This document shows positions 18,885 to 28,276 of a DNA stretch of 53,858 bases, piece after piece. Where the stretch lies: contig CAIQIZ010000020.1 of assembly GCA_903872035.1 (NCBI GenBank), positions 1 through 53,858 of the forward strand, given 5' to 3'. A model generated the notes under the pieces. The model was given only the letters and a program-made list of their open reading frames with translations, ran no database searches and was not told where the DNA came from. Made by a program: the position numbers and the translations under genes. Positions within the stretch are counted from its first letter, which is position 1. Each line of letters begins with the position of its first letter. The stretch is from an uncultured bacterium (GTDB lineage Bacteria; Patescibacteriota; Minisyncoccia; Phycocordibacterales; PALSA-1337).

Positions 18885-19499
18885 ATGCTTATCATCTTAT
18901 CCATCATTATCCTCATATTCTCGGTCATATTCCATGAAGTTTCTCACGGATATATGGCTGATTTGCTGGGCGATCCCACGGCGCGTTTGCAGGGCAGATT
19001 GACGTTGAATCCCCTCAAACATATAGATCCGATAGGCTCTATCATTGTTCCGTTCATTACGTATATCACGGCCGGATTTGCTTTCGGTTGGGCCAAGCCA
19101 GTTGTTTACAATCCTTACAATTTGAAGAACAAACGCCAAGGCGAATTCCTTATCGCCGTCGCCGGTCCGGCGTCCAATCTAGGTATCGCTATAATATTTA
19201 GTCTGATCATAAGGTTGGTTGCCTCCGGATCCACGACCATGACTCCGTTCTTGGAGATTGCCACATATATAGTGCTCATCAATATCGTCCTTGCTGTTTT
19301 TAATTTGATTCCATTGCCGCCCCTCGACGGATCGAAACTGCTGTTGGCATTTTTGCCGAATCAATATGGCAAGCTTCGTTCTTCTCTGGAACGTTTTGGA
19401 CCAATCTTCGTGCTTCTAGCAGTATTCTTTCTTTGGCAGATAGTGGCGCCGATCGTACCTTGGGTGTTTCAATTGTTCACTGGAATACATTTGCATTGA
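18885..19499 (+). CDS. Site-2 protease-like M50 family membrane metalloprotease
   Basis: FHEVSHGYMADLLGDPTARLQGRLTLNPLKHIDPIGS; NLIPLPPLDGSK. Confidence 0.92.
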   Translation: MLIILSIIILIFSVIFHEVSHGYMADLLGDPTARLQGRLTLNPLKHIDPIGSIIVPFITYITAGFAFGWAKPVVYNPYNLKNKRQGEFLIAVAGPASNLGIAIIFSLIIRLVASGSTTMTPFLEIATYIVLINIVLAVFNLIPLPPLDGSKLLLAFLPNQYGKLRSSLERFGPIFVLLAVFFLWQIVAPIVPWVFQLFTGIHLH

Positions 19500-19683
19500 T
19501 CGTTGTGTTGACACTAAATACGGTGGGGTATAGCATGGCGTTTAGTAAGCTCCTAAACTTACGCCCGACACACGGTTCCGAGATATCTCATCGTCGGGTT
19601 TTGTTCCATCGTACCCCCTACTGATGGAGCAGCCAATAAATCATAGAAGGAACGGTCGTTTCATTGGTTTGGCGATTCGTTCC

Positions 19684-19715
19684 AGGGCGATGCTGTCACA
19701 CGACAGCGTCGCCCT
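19684..19715 (+). terminator. Strong hairpin in the rpsL upstream region (terminator or structured leader)
   Basis: AGGGCGATGCTGTC-acac-GACAGCGTCGCCCT followed by AATTTATT. Confidence 0.5.
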
Positions 19716-19849
19716 AATTTATTGCTTGTATTTATATATTATGGTAAGGTATTGCCACTGCCATTTGGGCAACAATCGAATTACCAATCCGGATGAGTAA
19801 TCGTTCAGGTTCGCTCGAACCGAAAACGGTGAAAAAATCAGACGGAAAC

Positions 19850-19928
19850 AAAGTTAAAAGTTCCTAAAGTTCGAAAGTTCATAAAGCCGGACTTTACGAA
19901 CTTGAAAAACTTTTAAACTTTCTAACTA
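19850..19928 (+). repeat. AT-rich degenerate repeat, family A (taAAGTTCnTAAAG)
   Basis: gttaaaagttcctaaagttcgaaagttcataaagccggactttacgaacttgaaaaacttttaaactttc. Confidence 0.6.
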
Positions 19929-19934
19929 ATCATC

Positions 19935-20354
19935 ATGCCAACCATAAATCAGCTGACAAAATCGAATAGAGCCAGGTTCAAGAGGAAGTCAAAGTCCATA
20001 GCTTTGACTCGCACTTTCAATAGCATCAAGAATCGCCCTATTTTCTTCCCGGCTCCTTTCAAGCGTGGAGTTTGTGTAAAAGTTACTACCAAGACTCCGA
20101 AGAAGCCTAACTCGGCCATCCGCAAGATCGCTCGCGTTCGTCTGTCTAATGGAATGGAAGTCACTGCCTATATTCCGGGCATGGGTCACAATCTTCAGGA
20201 ACACGCCGTAGTTTTGCTCCGCGGCGGTCGCGTCAAGGACGTCGGTCTCCGTTATTCAGTTGTTCGTGGCGTATTAGACTGTGCCGGTGTCGAAGCACGT
20301 CGTAAGGGTCGCAGCCAGTATGGCAACAAGAGGCCGAAAGCAGCGAAAGCTTAA
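19935..20354 (+). CDS. rpsL: 30S ribosomal protein S12
   Basis: [40 protein letters not shown]. Confidence 0.98.
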   Translation: MPTINQLTKSNRARFKRKSKSIALTRTFNSIKNRPIFFPAPFKRGVCVKVTTKTPKKPNSAIRKIARVRLSNGMEVTAYIPGMGHNLQEHAVVLLRGGRVKDVGLRYSVVRGVLDCAGVEARRKGRSQYGNKRPKAAKA

Positions 20355-20368
20355 TCTCATAAACTATC

Positions 20369-20839
20369 ATGCGACGCAAAATCAAAATCAAGCGCGATCT
20401 CAAGCCGGATATAAACTATCAGTCTTTGAAATTGGCCAAATTTACTAACTACATCATGGAGTCTGGCAAGAAGAACATCGCCAGGGCCATCGTAGCCGAC
20501 TGTATGACTGTCATCAAAGAAAAAGCCAAGGTGGAAAGTCCTCTGGAACTCTTTGAATTGGCACTGAAGAACACCATGCCAGCCATGGAAGTCCGTTCCC
20601 GCCGTGTCGGTGGCGCCAACTATCAGGTTCCGCGCGAAGTCCGACCGGAGCGCAAGCTCGCTTTGTGTATGAAATGGATCATCGAGGCTGCTCGTTCCAA
20701 GAAAGGCGCTCCTATTCATGAAAAGCTGGCGGATGAAATCATTGCTGCCTCCAAGAATGAAGGTGAAGCAGTCAAGAAGCGTGAGAACGTCCACAAGATG
20801 GCCGAAGCCAACAAGGCTTTTGCTCACTTCGCTTGGTAA
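20369..20839 (+). CDS. rpsG: 30S ribosomal protein S7
   Basis: MRRK; MPAMEVRSRRVGGANYQVP; KKRENVHKMAEANKAFAH. Confidence 0.98.
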   Translation: MRRKIKIKRDLKPDINYQSLKLAKFTNYIMESGKKNIARAIVADCMTVIKEKAKVESPLELFELALKNTMPAMEVRSRRVGGANYQVPREVRPERKLALCMKWIIEAARSKKGAPIHEKLADEIIAASKNEGEAVKKRENVHKMAEANKAFAHFAW

Positions 20840-20862
20840 CATAACTTAATCTTTGAACAAGA

Positions 20863-20888
20863 AAGCGCAGCTGCAAGGCTGCGCTTTT
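20863..20888 (+). terminator. Intrinsic terminator after rpsG
   Basis: AAGCGCAGC-tgcaag-GCTGCGCTTTT. Confidence 0.8.
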
Positions 20889-20891
20889 GCG

Positions 20892-21320
20892 TTAGGGAAC
20901 TGTGATGGAAATATCGTATGGAATGGTGTGTCTGCCGTCTGGCGCGGTGGTTAGGGGTTCTCTGATCCAACATTTTCCTATCTCAATTTTATGGGTGTTG
21001 ATCACAGACACCTCTTTCCATTCTCCGAGGATACAAACCTGACCAGTGCTTATGTGTTTGGCGGCTTCTTCGCTGATGAAACCAATGATCGAAAGGTCGA
21101 ATTGGTCACGGCCGTGTTCTTTGATACACAAGACGCATGGTACTGGCGACATGTTGGGATCGTAAAGACAGAAAACGTCTCCAAGATGGAAGATGATACC
21201 ATCGAAATATTGCATACCGCCTTTTTCAGGCTTCTCGTCTGTGGGAAAATGAGTCCAGGTCGCTTGCGCCATTCTATCAATGACGCCCGGCACACCGTAG
21301 TAGATATGTTCGCATGTCAT
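20892..21320 (-). CDS. Hypothetical protein inserted between rpsG and fusA
   Basis: 142-aa ORF on the strand opposite to the str operon. Confidence 0.6.
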   Translation of the reverse strand: MTCEHIYYGVPGVIDRMAQATWTHFPTDEKPEKGGMQYFDGIIFHLGDVFCLYDPNMSPVPCVLCIKEHGRDQFDLSIIGFISEEAAKHISTGQVCILGEWKEVSVINTHKIEIGKCWIREPLTTAPDGRHTIPYDISITVP

Positions 21321-21414
21321 AAAATTTTAAGAGCTTTAACTTCTGGTTCAATTGTAGAACAATAATGGTGGGATTTCACGCACCTTTGCAGGTATTCCAG
21401 TCGTAAACTATTCA

Positions 21415-21660
21415 ATGTATTACTCATCTGCTTCGACAAAGCCAGAATATCCTCACCCGAGCACGCTTCTAGTTCAAAAATGGACAGTTTTTCTTAAGTG
21501 TATTCACTGTGGAAAGAAAAAACGCGAGATAAGGTCAAGCGACGACCCGGGTTCTTACAGCTCGACTGACTTTTGGTTGTGTCAGGAATGTTCCAATGAA
21601 AATCCATTGGATGAGGTACTGAAGAGATTGAAGAGAAGGTTGTTGGCCGGTCGAGATTAG
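21415..21660 (+). CDS. Small zinc-ribbon-like protein
   Basis: CIHCGKKK ... CQECSNEN paired CxxC knuckles. Confidence 0.6.
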   Translation: MYYSSASTKPEYPHPSTLLVQKWTVFLKCIHCGKKKREIRSSDDPGSYSSTDFWLCQECSNENPLDEVLKRLKRRLLAGRD

Positions 21661-21751
21661 CTTGCGTGGCAACTTATCAGAGAGTAAAATTGCAACGTGG
21701 TTCGGCAAGGCCGCGCCATTTTTAATTGATTATTAATTAACACATTTTCAT

Positions 21752-22327
21752 ATGAATAAATCACAAGAAACTAGTTTGATCGTACCAGTAACGCCAGAGT
21801 TCATTGAACGAAGGATACTATTAGTACGTGGCCAGAAAGTCATGATCGATAACGATTTAGCTGAATTATATCAAGTCCAGACGAAAGTCTTAAACCAGGC
21901 GGTTCAACGCAATATTAGTAGGTTCCCAAACGACTTTATATTCAAATTGTCTGTCAACGAAGCCACTTGTTTGAAGTCACAAATTGTGACTTCAAAGGCT
22001 GGTCGAGGAGGTCGGCGCAAATTACCATATGCTTTTACAGAACTTGGAGTAGCCATGCTTTCGTCGGTTCTCAAAAGTGAGCGAGCGGTACAGATGAATG
22101 TCTATATCATGCGCGCGTTCGTGGAACTTCGTAAAATGATCGCGACTCATTCTGATTTGGCTCGCAAGATCAACTATTTGGAAAAAGGACAAAAGGAGAA
22201 CACCGATAATCTCGTTGTCATCTCCATCGCACTCAACAAATTGAGAGATTCCCATAACAAGTTAGATAATAAGATCAAGAAAGCTCACAGAAAGCTGAAA
22301 CCGGTGATCGGTTTTGAGATGAATTAG
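21752..22327 (+). CDS. ORF6N domain-containing DNA-binding protein
   Basis: RRILLVRGQKVMIDNDLAELYQVQTKVLNQAVQRNISRFPNDFIFKL; YAFTELGVAMLSSVL. Confidence 0.92.
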   Translation: MNKSQETSLIVPVTPEFIERRILLVRGQKVMIDNDLAELYQVQTKVLNQAVQRNISRFPNDFIFKLSVNEATCLKSQIVTSKAGRGGRRKLPYAFTELGVAMLSSVLKSERAVQMNVYIMRAFVELRKMIATHSDLARKINYLEKGQKENTDNLVVISIALNKLRDSHNKLDNKIKKAHRKLKPVIGFEMN

Positions 22328-22413
22328 AGTCTCGTTGGACACCTATCGTTAGAAAGCTCAACAATATTTAGCAGACAAATGACTTTTAAGTTCTAATCTG
22401 ATAGAATTTTGTT

Positions 22414-22818
22414 ATGGAAAAAATGAATAGCCCACAAGAAGATTCACTCGATTCTTTTGAAGCTTTGCCAAATGTCGAAAAGACGATTATTCGTGATTTG
22501 AACAATGTCTTCTCAAAATACATGTTTTCAGAAGAGATCAAAGCAGTTAAAGATTGGAATTATCGATTACCACAGTTAGACAACGCTATTTTAGTGATTC
22601 GTGCTCAGCTAACTGATGAGGGTGGCCGACTCGATATACAGCTTTGGGATAAAGATGGAGAACCGTTAGTTGATTCACTAAAAATCATCAGTGACAAAGG
22701 CATGGTTGGGGACCTTTCAAATGGTCGTATCCGAATTTACCCTGAAGATATAGAGAAAGGATTTAACGTTGAGAGAAACGGAACTCCAATAGCGCTTGTT
22801 GAGGATAATGATCTATAG
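22414..22818 (+). CDS. Hypothetical protein
   Basis: 134-aa ORF, plausible composition. Confidence 0.5.
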   Translation: MEKMNSPQEDSLDSFEALPNVEKTIIRDLNNVFSKYMFSEEIKAVKDWNYRLPQLDNAILVIRAQLTDEGGRLDIQLWDKDGEPLVDSLKIISDKGMVGDLSNGRIRIYPEDIEKGFNVERNGTPIALVEDNDL

Positions 22819-22934
22819 CAATAATTGGAATAGAGATACTCGCATCATTTCTTATCTCGAAAACAGTTTTAATCCTAAAGGACTGCGATTTGCACAAACT
22901 TCGTTTGGCAAATCGGGAGCATTCTCCGCAATGA

Positions 22935-22960
22935 CCCAAATTTGATTATTTGAGGGTTTT
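22935..22960. repeat. 26-bp direct repeat, copy 1
   Basis: CCCAAATTTGATTATTTGAGGGTTTT. Confidence 0.9.
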
Positions 22961-22987
22961 GCAGTTTAGACGTGATATACTTTGGGT

Positions 22988-23284
22988 ATGAAAAAATTCT
23001 TTAAACCGACAATATCCATAGTTGTTATATTTATAGTTCTTCTTGTATTAACATGTTTCCTACCTCATACAGGAAAAGTTTGTAGCAATAGCCCAGTCGG
23101 TATTTCATGCTCGACTATTTCGACGATTGGTATGGGTTATCCTGTTTTTTACGGAGAATTTTTCGACGGCGATTATGGGCAAATGTCCTTCAGTCCGCTA
23201 TCTCTTGTTGTGAATATCGTAGTTTATTATGTCGCGTCCTCTCTTATTGTCTTTTCGTTCAGCAGATTGAGAGGTAGGCAATAA
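22988..23284 (+). CDS. Small membrane protein between 26-bp direct repeats
   Basis: Start moved to ATG 22988 (MKKFFKPTISIVVIFIVLLVL); two TM segments; promoter-like GATATACT just upstream. Confidence 0.55.
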   Translation: MKKFFKPTISIVVIFIVLLVLTCFLPHTGKVCSNSPVGISCSTISTIGMGYPVFYGEFFDGDYGQMSFSPLSLVVNIVVYYVASSLIVFSFSRLRGRQ

Positions 23285-23349
23285 TTGTAATATACACCGA
23301 TACTTTATTATTCTTCCCAAATTCAGTTATGTAAACCTGTGTGGCGGCT

Positions 23350-23375
23350 CCCAAATTTGATTATTTGAGGGTTTT
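23350..23375. repeat. 26-bp direct repeat, copy 2
   Basis: Identical CCCAAATTTGATTATTTGAGGGTTTT. Confidence 0.9.
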
Positions 23376-23394
23376 CCTGTATCGTAAAGCCATT

Positions 23395-23412
23395 AAGCGA
23401 CCGCGCTTTTTT
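23395..23412 (+). terminator. Possible small terminator upstream of fusA
   Basis: AAGCG-accg-CGCTT + TTTT. Confidence 0.45.
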
Positions 23413-23413
23413 A

Positions 23414-23460
23414 TTATTCGTAATTTGTAGCATTCGGATCTATTCGTAGATTCGCATTAA
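23414..23460. repeat. Family B short repeat (ATTCGTAATTTGTAG...ATTCGTAGATTCGCATTAAAT)
   Basis: Shares GTAGATTyGCATTAAAT and AATTTGTAG elements with 34681..34719. Confidence 0.6.
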
Positions 23461-23466
23461 ATCATT

Positions 23467-25632
23467 ATGAACCGCGACTATCCACTTCAATCAGTACGTA
23501 ACTTCGGTATCATCGCCCACATCGATGCCGGCAAAACGACTACATCGGAAAGAATCCTGTACTACACAGGCATGACCCACAAGATCGGGGAAGTGCACGA
23601 AGGCGATACAGTCACGGACTGGATGGAACAAGAGCGCGAGCGCGGTATCACTATCACAGCGGCTGCTATCACTTGTTTCTGGAATCCGACATACATGAAG
23701 GGTGTCACTGGCGCTGATGGAAAACCTGATGTTTCCAAGAAAGTTCGATTCAATATCATCGATACACCAGGACATATCGACTTCACTGTAGAAGTGAAGC
23801 GTTCTCTACGCGTTCTAGACGGTGCCGTCGTCGTATTTGATGGCGTGGCCGGTGTTGAACCTCAATCAGAGACGAACTGGCGCTATGCTGATGATGGAAA
23901 AGTTCCTCGTCTTTGCTTCATCAACAAAATGGATCGCATGGGTGCTTCTTTTGAACGTTCATACAAGTCGATCCTAGAAAGACTCAATAAGAAAGCCGTC
24001 AGATTCCAAATGCCGATCGGTCTCGAAGGCGAACATAGCGGTGTTATTGACCTCCTCCAGATGAAGGCGTACAAATTCGAAGGAGAAATGGGCGATAAAA
24101 TAGTGGAAATTGAAATTCCAGCTGATTTGGCAGAAGAAGCCAAGAAACATCATGCAGAACTCATTGAGAAGATCGTCGAACATGATGATGCGGCTATGAC
24201 GTCGTATCTCGAAGGGAAGATTCCTTCAATACCTGAGCTTAAAGCTATCACCAGAAAAGCTGTTCTTACTAACGAAATGTTCCCAGTCTTTACCGGTTCC
24301 GCTCTGAAGAACATCGGTGTTCAATTGGTTCTCGATGCTGTCGTTGATTATCTACCATCACCGCTCGATATTCCGCCGATAAAAGGAATTGATCCGAGAA
24401 CTGGCGATGAAGTCATACGCCACGCTGATGATAGCGAGCCTTTCTGTGCCTTGGCATTCAAATTACAAAACGATCCTTTCGTTGGTGCTTTGACCTTCTT
24501 CCGGGTCTATTCTGGAAAGATCGAAGCTGGTACCTATATATACAACTCAAGCACCGGAAAGCGTGAACGCCTAGGCCGTATCGTTAGACTTCAGGCCGAC
24601 AAGCGCGAAGAAGTGAAAACAGTATTTTCCGGAGAAATTGCCGCGGCTGTAGGACTCAAGGACGCTCTCACGTCTCACACTTTCTGTGATGAAGAAAATC
24701 CGATCGTTTTGGAAGTCATCAAATTCATGGAACCAGTCGTATCTCTACGCATCGAACCGAAGACCAAGGCTGACCAGGAAAAGATGGGTATGGCTCTACG
24801 TAAGCTCGGAAACGAAGATCCAACTTTCAAGGTTACTTCTAACCAAGAAACTGGCGAAACTATCATCTCTGGTATGGGAGAATTGCATTTGGAGATCATG
24901 GTTGACCGTATGAAACGCGAATTTACCGTTGAAGCCAATGTCGGAGAACCTCAAGTGGCATATCGCGAGACTATCTTGGGTACTGCCGAAGCTGAACACA
25001 AGTACATCAAACAGACTGGAGGTAAAGGTCAGTACGGTCACGTTCGTCTCAATCTAAAGCCGCTCGAACCATGGCCAGAAGGGGAGAAGATCCCAAAGAC
25101 TGTGCATCGTTTCGATGATTTCGAATTCGTTAACTCTATCAAGGGTGGTGTTATTCCAAATGAATTCATTCCAGCAGTAGAAAAAGGTGTTCATGAAGCT
25201 ATGGATCGCGGTATTGTGGCTGGTTACAAGATGGTCAATATATCTTGTGAGCTAACATTCGGTTCATATCACGATGTCGACTCGTCTGAAATCGCCTACA
25301 AGATCGCTGCTTCCCAGGCTTTCCAAGATGCCTGTAAGCGCGCCAAGCCGGTCATTCTCGAACCGATCATGAAACTAGAAGTCGTCTGTCCGGAGAAATA
25401 CATCGGTGACGTGAACGGTTCTGTTGCCTCAAAGCGTGGCCTCATTGAGGGCCAGAATCAAAAAGGCGTTAATGTCTCTATCATTGCCAAGGTTCCTCTT
25501 GCTGAAATGTTCGGTTATACCACTCAATTACGTTCTATGACGTCTGGTCAGGGCTCAGCTATGATGGAATTCGATCACTATGAAGTTGTTCCGAATAACG
25601 TTGCGGAGGCGATCAAGGAAAAGAGGAAGTAG
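23467..25632 (+). CDS. fusA: Elongation factor G
   Basis: AHIDAGKTTTSERILYYTG, DTPGHIDFTVEV, NKMDRMGA; full length 721 aa. Confidence 0.98.
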   Translation: MNRDYPLQSVRNFGIIAHIDAGKTTTSERILYYTGMTHKIGEVHEGDTVTDWMEQERERGITITAAAITCFWNPTYMKGVTGADGKPDVSKKVRFNIIDTPGHIDFTVEVKRSLRVLDGAVVVFDGVAGVEPQSETNWRYADDGKVPRLCFINKMDRMGASFERSYKSILERLNKKAVRFQMPIGLEGEHSGVIDLLQMKAYKFEGEMGDKIVEIEIPADLAEEAKKHHAELIEKIVEHDDAAMTSYLEGKIPSIPELKAITRKAVLTNEMFPVFTGSALKNIGVQLVLDAVVDYLPSPLDIPPIKGIDPRTGDEVIRHADDSEPFCALAFKLQNDPFVGALTFFRVYSGKIEAGTYIYNSSTGKRERLGRIVRLQADKREEVKTVFSGEIAAAVGLKDALTSHTFCDEENPIVLEVIKFMEPVVSLRIEPKTKADQEKMGMALRKLGNEDPTFKVTSNQETGETIISGMGELHLEIMVDRMKREFTVEANVGEPQVAYRETILGTAEAEHKYIKQTGGKGQYGHVRLNLKPLEPWPEGEKIPKTVHRFDDFEFVNSIKGGVIPNEFIPAVEKGVHEAMDRGIVAGYKMVNISCELTFGSYHDVDSSEIAYKIAASQAFQDACKRAKPVILEPIMKLEVVCPEKYIGDVNGSVASKRGLIEGQNQKGVNVSIIAKVPLAEMFGYTTQLRSMTSGQGSAMMEFDHYEVVPNNVAEAIKEKRK

Positions 25633-25633
25633 G

Positions 25634-25692
25634 AAGTCTTTAAAGCTTATAAAGTCCATAAAGTCGTAAAGTCTCACACAGATTTTACGATT
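25634..25692 (+). repeat. Family A degenerate repeat downstream of fusA
   Basis: gaagtctttaaagcttataaagtccataaagtcgtaaagtc. Confidence 0.5.
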
Positions 25693-25837
25693 TTTTGTTG
25701 GCTGGCCGACGAATTTTCCTGTGGATAGTATGCAGGGCGCAGGAAAGAGAATTGGCGTATACTAATATCAGTCAATACTGAATCCGAATCAACGGATCCG
25801 GGATATTCAATTGCTATTATTTACTAATTCTATCTTA

Positions 25838-28234
25838 ATGAAAAAATGTAATTTCTCTCAAGGAAGAGCGCTGATGGTAGTCGTAATATTCAGTGTCATA
25901 GTCTTTTCGATATATCATTTCACAAATGCCCAGACTGGAAGCGTTCCGCTTTCGAGCATAACAAGCTCGCATACCTCGATGGTGCTTTTCCAAAGCGGTG
26001 ATTTCGCCATTTTTACATTAGCGACACAAAGTACGCCGGGATCATTCCTCTACATTGATCCACATGGACATGCTGTTTACGCCACTAGTCCTTATATTTG
26101 TAGTAAGCAAACATATATGTGTACGCCGTATGTAGCCCCAACGGGTTGTCCTTCGGGAAGTTTTTGTATACCGACTGGATCTGCCACAACGGGGGGCACA
26201 TCTGTTGGGTCTGGCCACACAACTACAGGTTCGGGTTATACGCTTACGACAATAATAACACCATCCACCGGAAGCGGTTCAACAGGAACATCGAATAATA
26301 GCTCGTCAAAACATATAGTCATCTCAAATCCAGATGCAAATACGGCCATTCCTTACGGTACAACGATGATCCCATTTACTTGGGCAGCAAATTATAAAGT
26401 GATAAATCCTGGTTACGGCGTATGGAACAAGTCAAATCCTAACGACGTTCGTGAACCGGTCCTGTATATTGAGCTCTTTGATAAAACTGATCCATTAAAT
26501 GCGATTTTTGGGGCATATGGCGCTGAAGACACTATTGTATCAAGCTCAACAGGAGGGACGTATCATATGTATTTGTCAAAATATTTTCCTCCAGGACAGT
26601 ACAAAATTAGGCTTACAGATTTTCAATCCCCGTATGTTCATGGAATAGGATATCCTCGCGCTGAGAGTCCGTATTTTACTGTCTCCAACACGTCGGCTAG
26701 TGGTCAGCCTTATGTAAAACCCGCACTTACTATTACGTCACCGAGTTCGGGCACGAGCTTTCCCTCTGGTACGACGAATATTCCCGTAACGTGGAGTTCA
26801 AATTACGTTCCAAATCAAGTCAATTTTACATTAGTCAAGAATGATATTTACGGAATAGCTGGAAATGGTACTGCAATAACCGGACCGTCGGCGGTTGGCG
26901 GTACTAAAACAGTTTATACTCATACAGCGACTGGTGGAACTGTTGACTTCGCTCCAATGACGCCGATATATCCTTTGACTCAACCAAATCCGATTCCAGC
27001 TGGTCAATACAAAATATGGATAAATGACACTTCGGGCGATATTAATTATTATACCGCCTACTTCACTGTAAGAGCTTCTTCCAATCAAACTGGTGTTACA
27101 AATACGACACCAACTACAGTTACTGTGCCTTCTGTTCCTACCAACCTAGCGGCTTCTCTAACTTCTCCAACCCAAGCCAGATTGAGTTGGACCGTATCGA
27201 CACGTGGAACAAATCCTATTTCTGGCTACAAGATATGGAACGGAGATTCTCTTCTAGGGACTTCGCAGACAAATAGCTATTCAATGACAGTAACTCCTGG
27301 TTCTACTTATAATTTCCGCGTTAGTGCCTATGATAATGCAAATGTTCCTAACGCGTCGCAAAAATCATCGCTGGTGACATTTAATGTTCCTCAAACTGTG
27401 GTCACTACTGTTGCTCCATCAATCACCGTCACAAGCCCGAATGGGGGATCGTTCGATACGAATTCGACGTTGAGTGTCAGTTTCTCTACTACCGGTCTAT
27501 CAGGGAAGGTGGCAAACGTGTTCTTAGTAAATACGGATACCAATAAGAGTTACCAACTGGCCACCAGCATATCCCTCACAGATTCGACGGTATCTTTCAG
27601 CACCCCTGTGCCATATTATGTTCTTGCCGACAATCAATCCGTCAGTCCCTTGAATAGTACTTATAATGGAGGACATTATAAGCTGCGTGTTGAAGCTTTC
27701 GATTATTCAGGAAATACGCTTGCGACAGGTATGAGTGGCAATACTATCACGATAACAAAGGCCAGTTCGGTTGCACCGCCGATCAGCACTGTAACTCTCG
27801 AAGTTAACAAGGCCGTTGGTGCTACGCATGTTAAATCCATTACTTTAGGTGATGACGAAGACGCTTATTTCTTCTGGAAAGTCAGCTCTCCAACTGGTTG
27901 TAAATTCACGGTAACTAGCAACTATGCGGATAATGTGACTCGTATCCAGCGTGATGTCATAGACTACTACAAGCTCAATACTGATACGATAACCAGTTTC
28001 CCAACTTGGACTACAGAAGGTAGGATATCTACTACGGCTACAGTTTGGCCCGGAACGAGTGCTACAATAACGCTTACATGCCCTTATGGTCATGATTCCG
28101 TAACGATCACACGTACCATGATAGGTGCCATGAATAATCCAACGGAAACAAATATGTCAGCAAATGTTTTGGGTGCCATTTGGTCTAACATTACTTCGTG
28201 CTATAACAACAAGAATTCGTGTTATGGGTTTTAG
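25838..28234 (+). CDS. Large secreted surface protein with Fn3/Ig-like domains and C-terminal CYGF motif
   Basis: Signal/TM N-terminus, LTITSPSSGTSFPSGT and ITVTSPNGGSFDTNSTLSVSF segments, Fn3-like VPTNLAASLTSPTQARLSWTV; ends SCYNNKNSCYGF. Confidence 0.8.
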   Translation: MKKCNFSQGRALMVVVIFSVIVFSIYHFTNAQTGSVPLSSITSSHTSMVLFQSGDFAIFTLATQSTPGSFLYIDPHGHAVYATSPYICSKQTYMCTPYVAPTGCPSGSFCIPTGSATTGGTSVGSGHTTTGSGYTLTTIITPSTGSGSTGTSNNSSSKHIVISNPDANTAIPYGTTMIPFTWAANYKVINPGYGVWNKSNPNDVREPVLYIELFDKTDPLNAIFGAYGAEDTIVSSSTGGTYHMYLSKYFPPGQYKIRLTDFQSPYVHGIGYPRAESPYFTVSNTSASGQPYVKPALTITSPSSGTSFPSGTTNIPVTWSSNYVPNQVNFTLVKNDIYGIAGNGTAITGPSAVGGTKTVYTHTATGGTVDFAPMTPIYPLTQPNPIPAGQYKIWINDTSGDINYYTAYFTVRASSNQTGVTNTTPTTVTVPSVPTNLAASLTSPTQARLSWTVSTRGTNPISGYKIWNGDSLLGTSQTNSYSMTVTPGSTYNFRVSAYDNANVPNASQKSSLVTFNVPQTVVTTVAPSITVTSPNGGSFDTNSTLSVSFSTTGLSGKVANVFLVNTDTNKSYQLATSISLTDSTVSFSTPVPYYVLADNQSVSPLNSTYNGGHYKLRVEAFDYSGNTLATGMSGNTITITKASSVAPPISTVTLEVNKAVGATHVKSITLGDDEDAYFFWKVSSPTGCKFTVTSNYADNVTRIQRDVIDYYKLNTDTITSFPTWTTEGRISTTATVWPGTSATITLTCPYGHDSVTITRTMIGAMNNPTETNMSANVLGAIWSNITSCYNNKNSCYGF

Positions 28235-28276
28235 CCAGTTATTTACTAATTATTATTAATAGGTTAATTATTCTAA

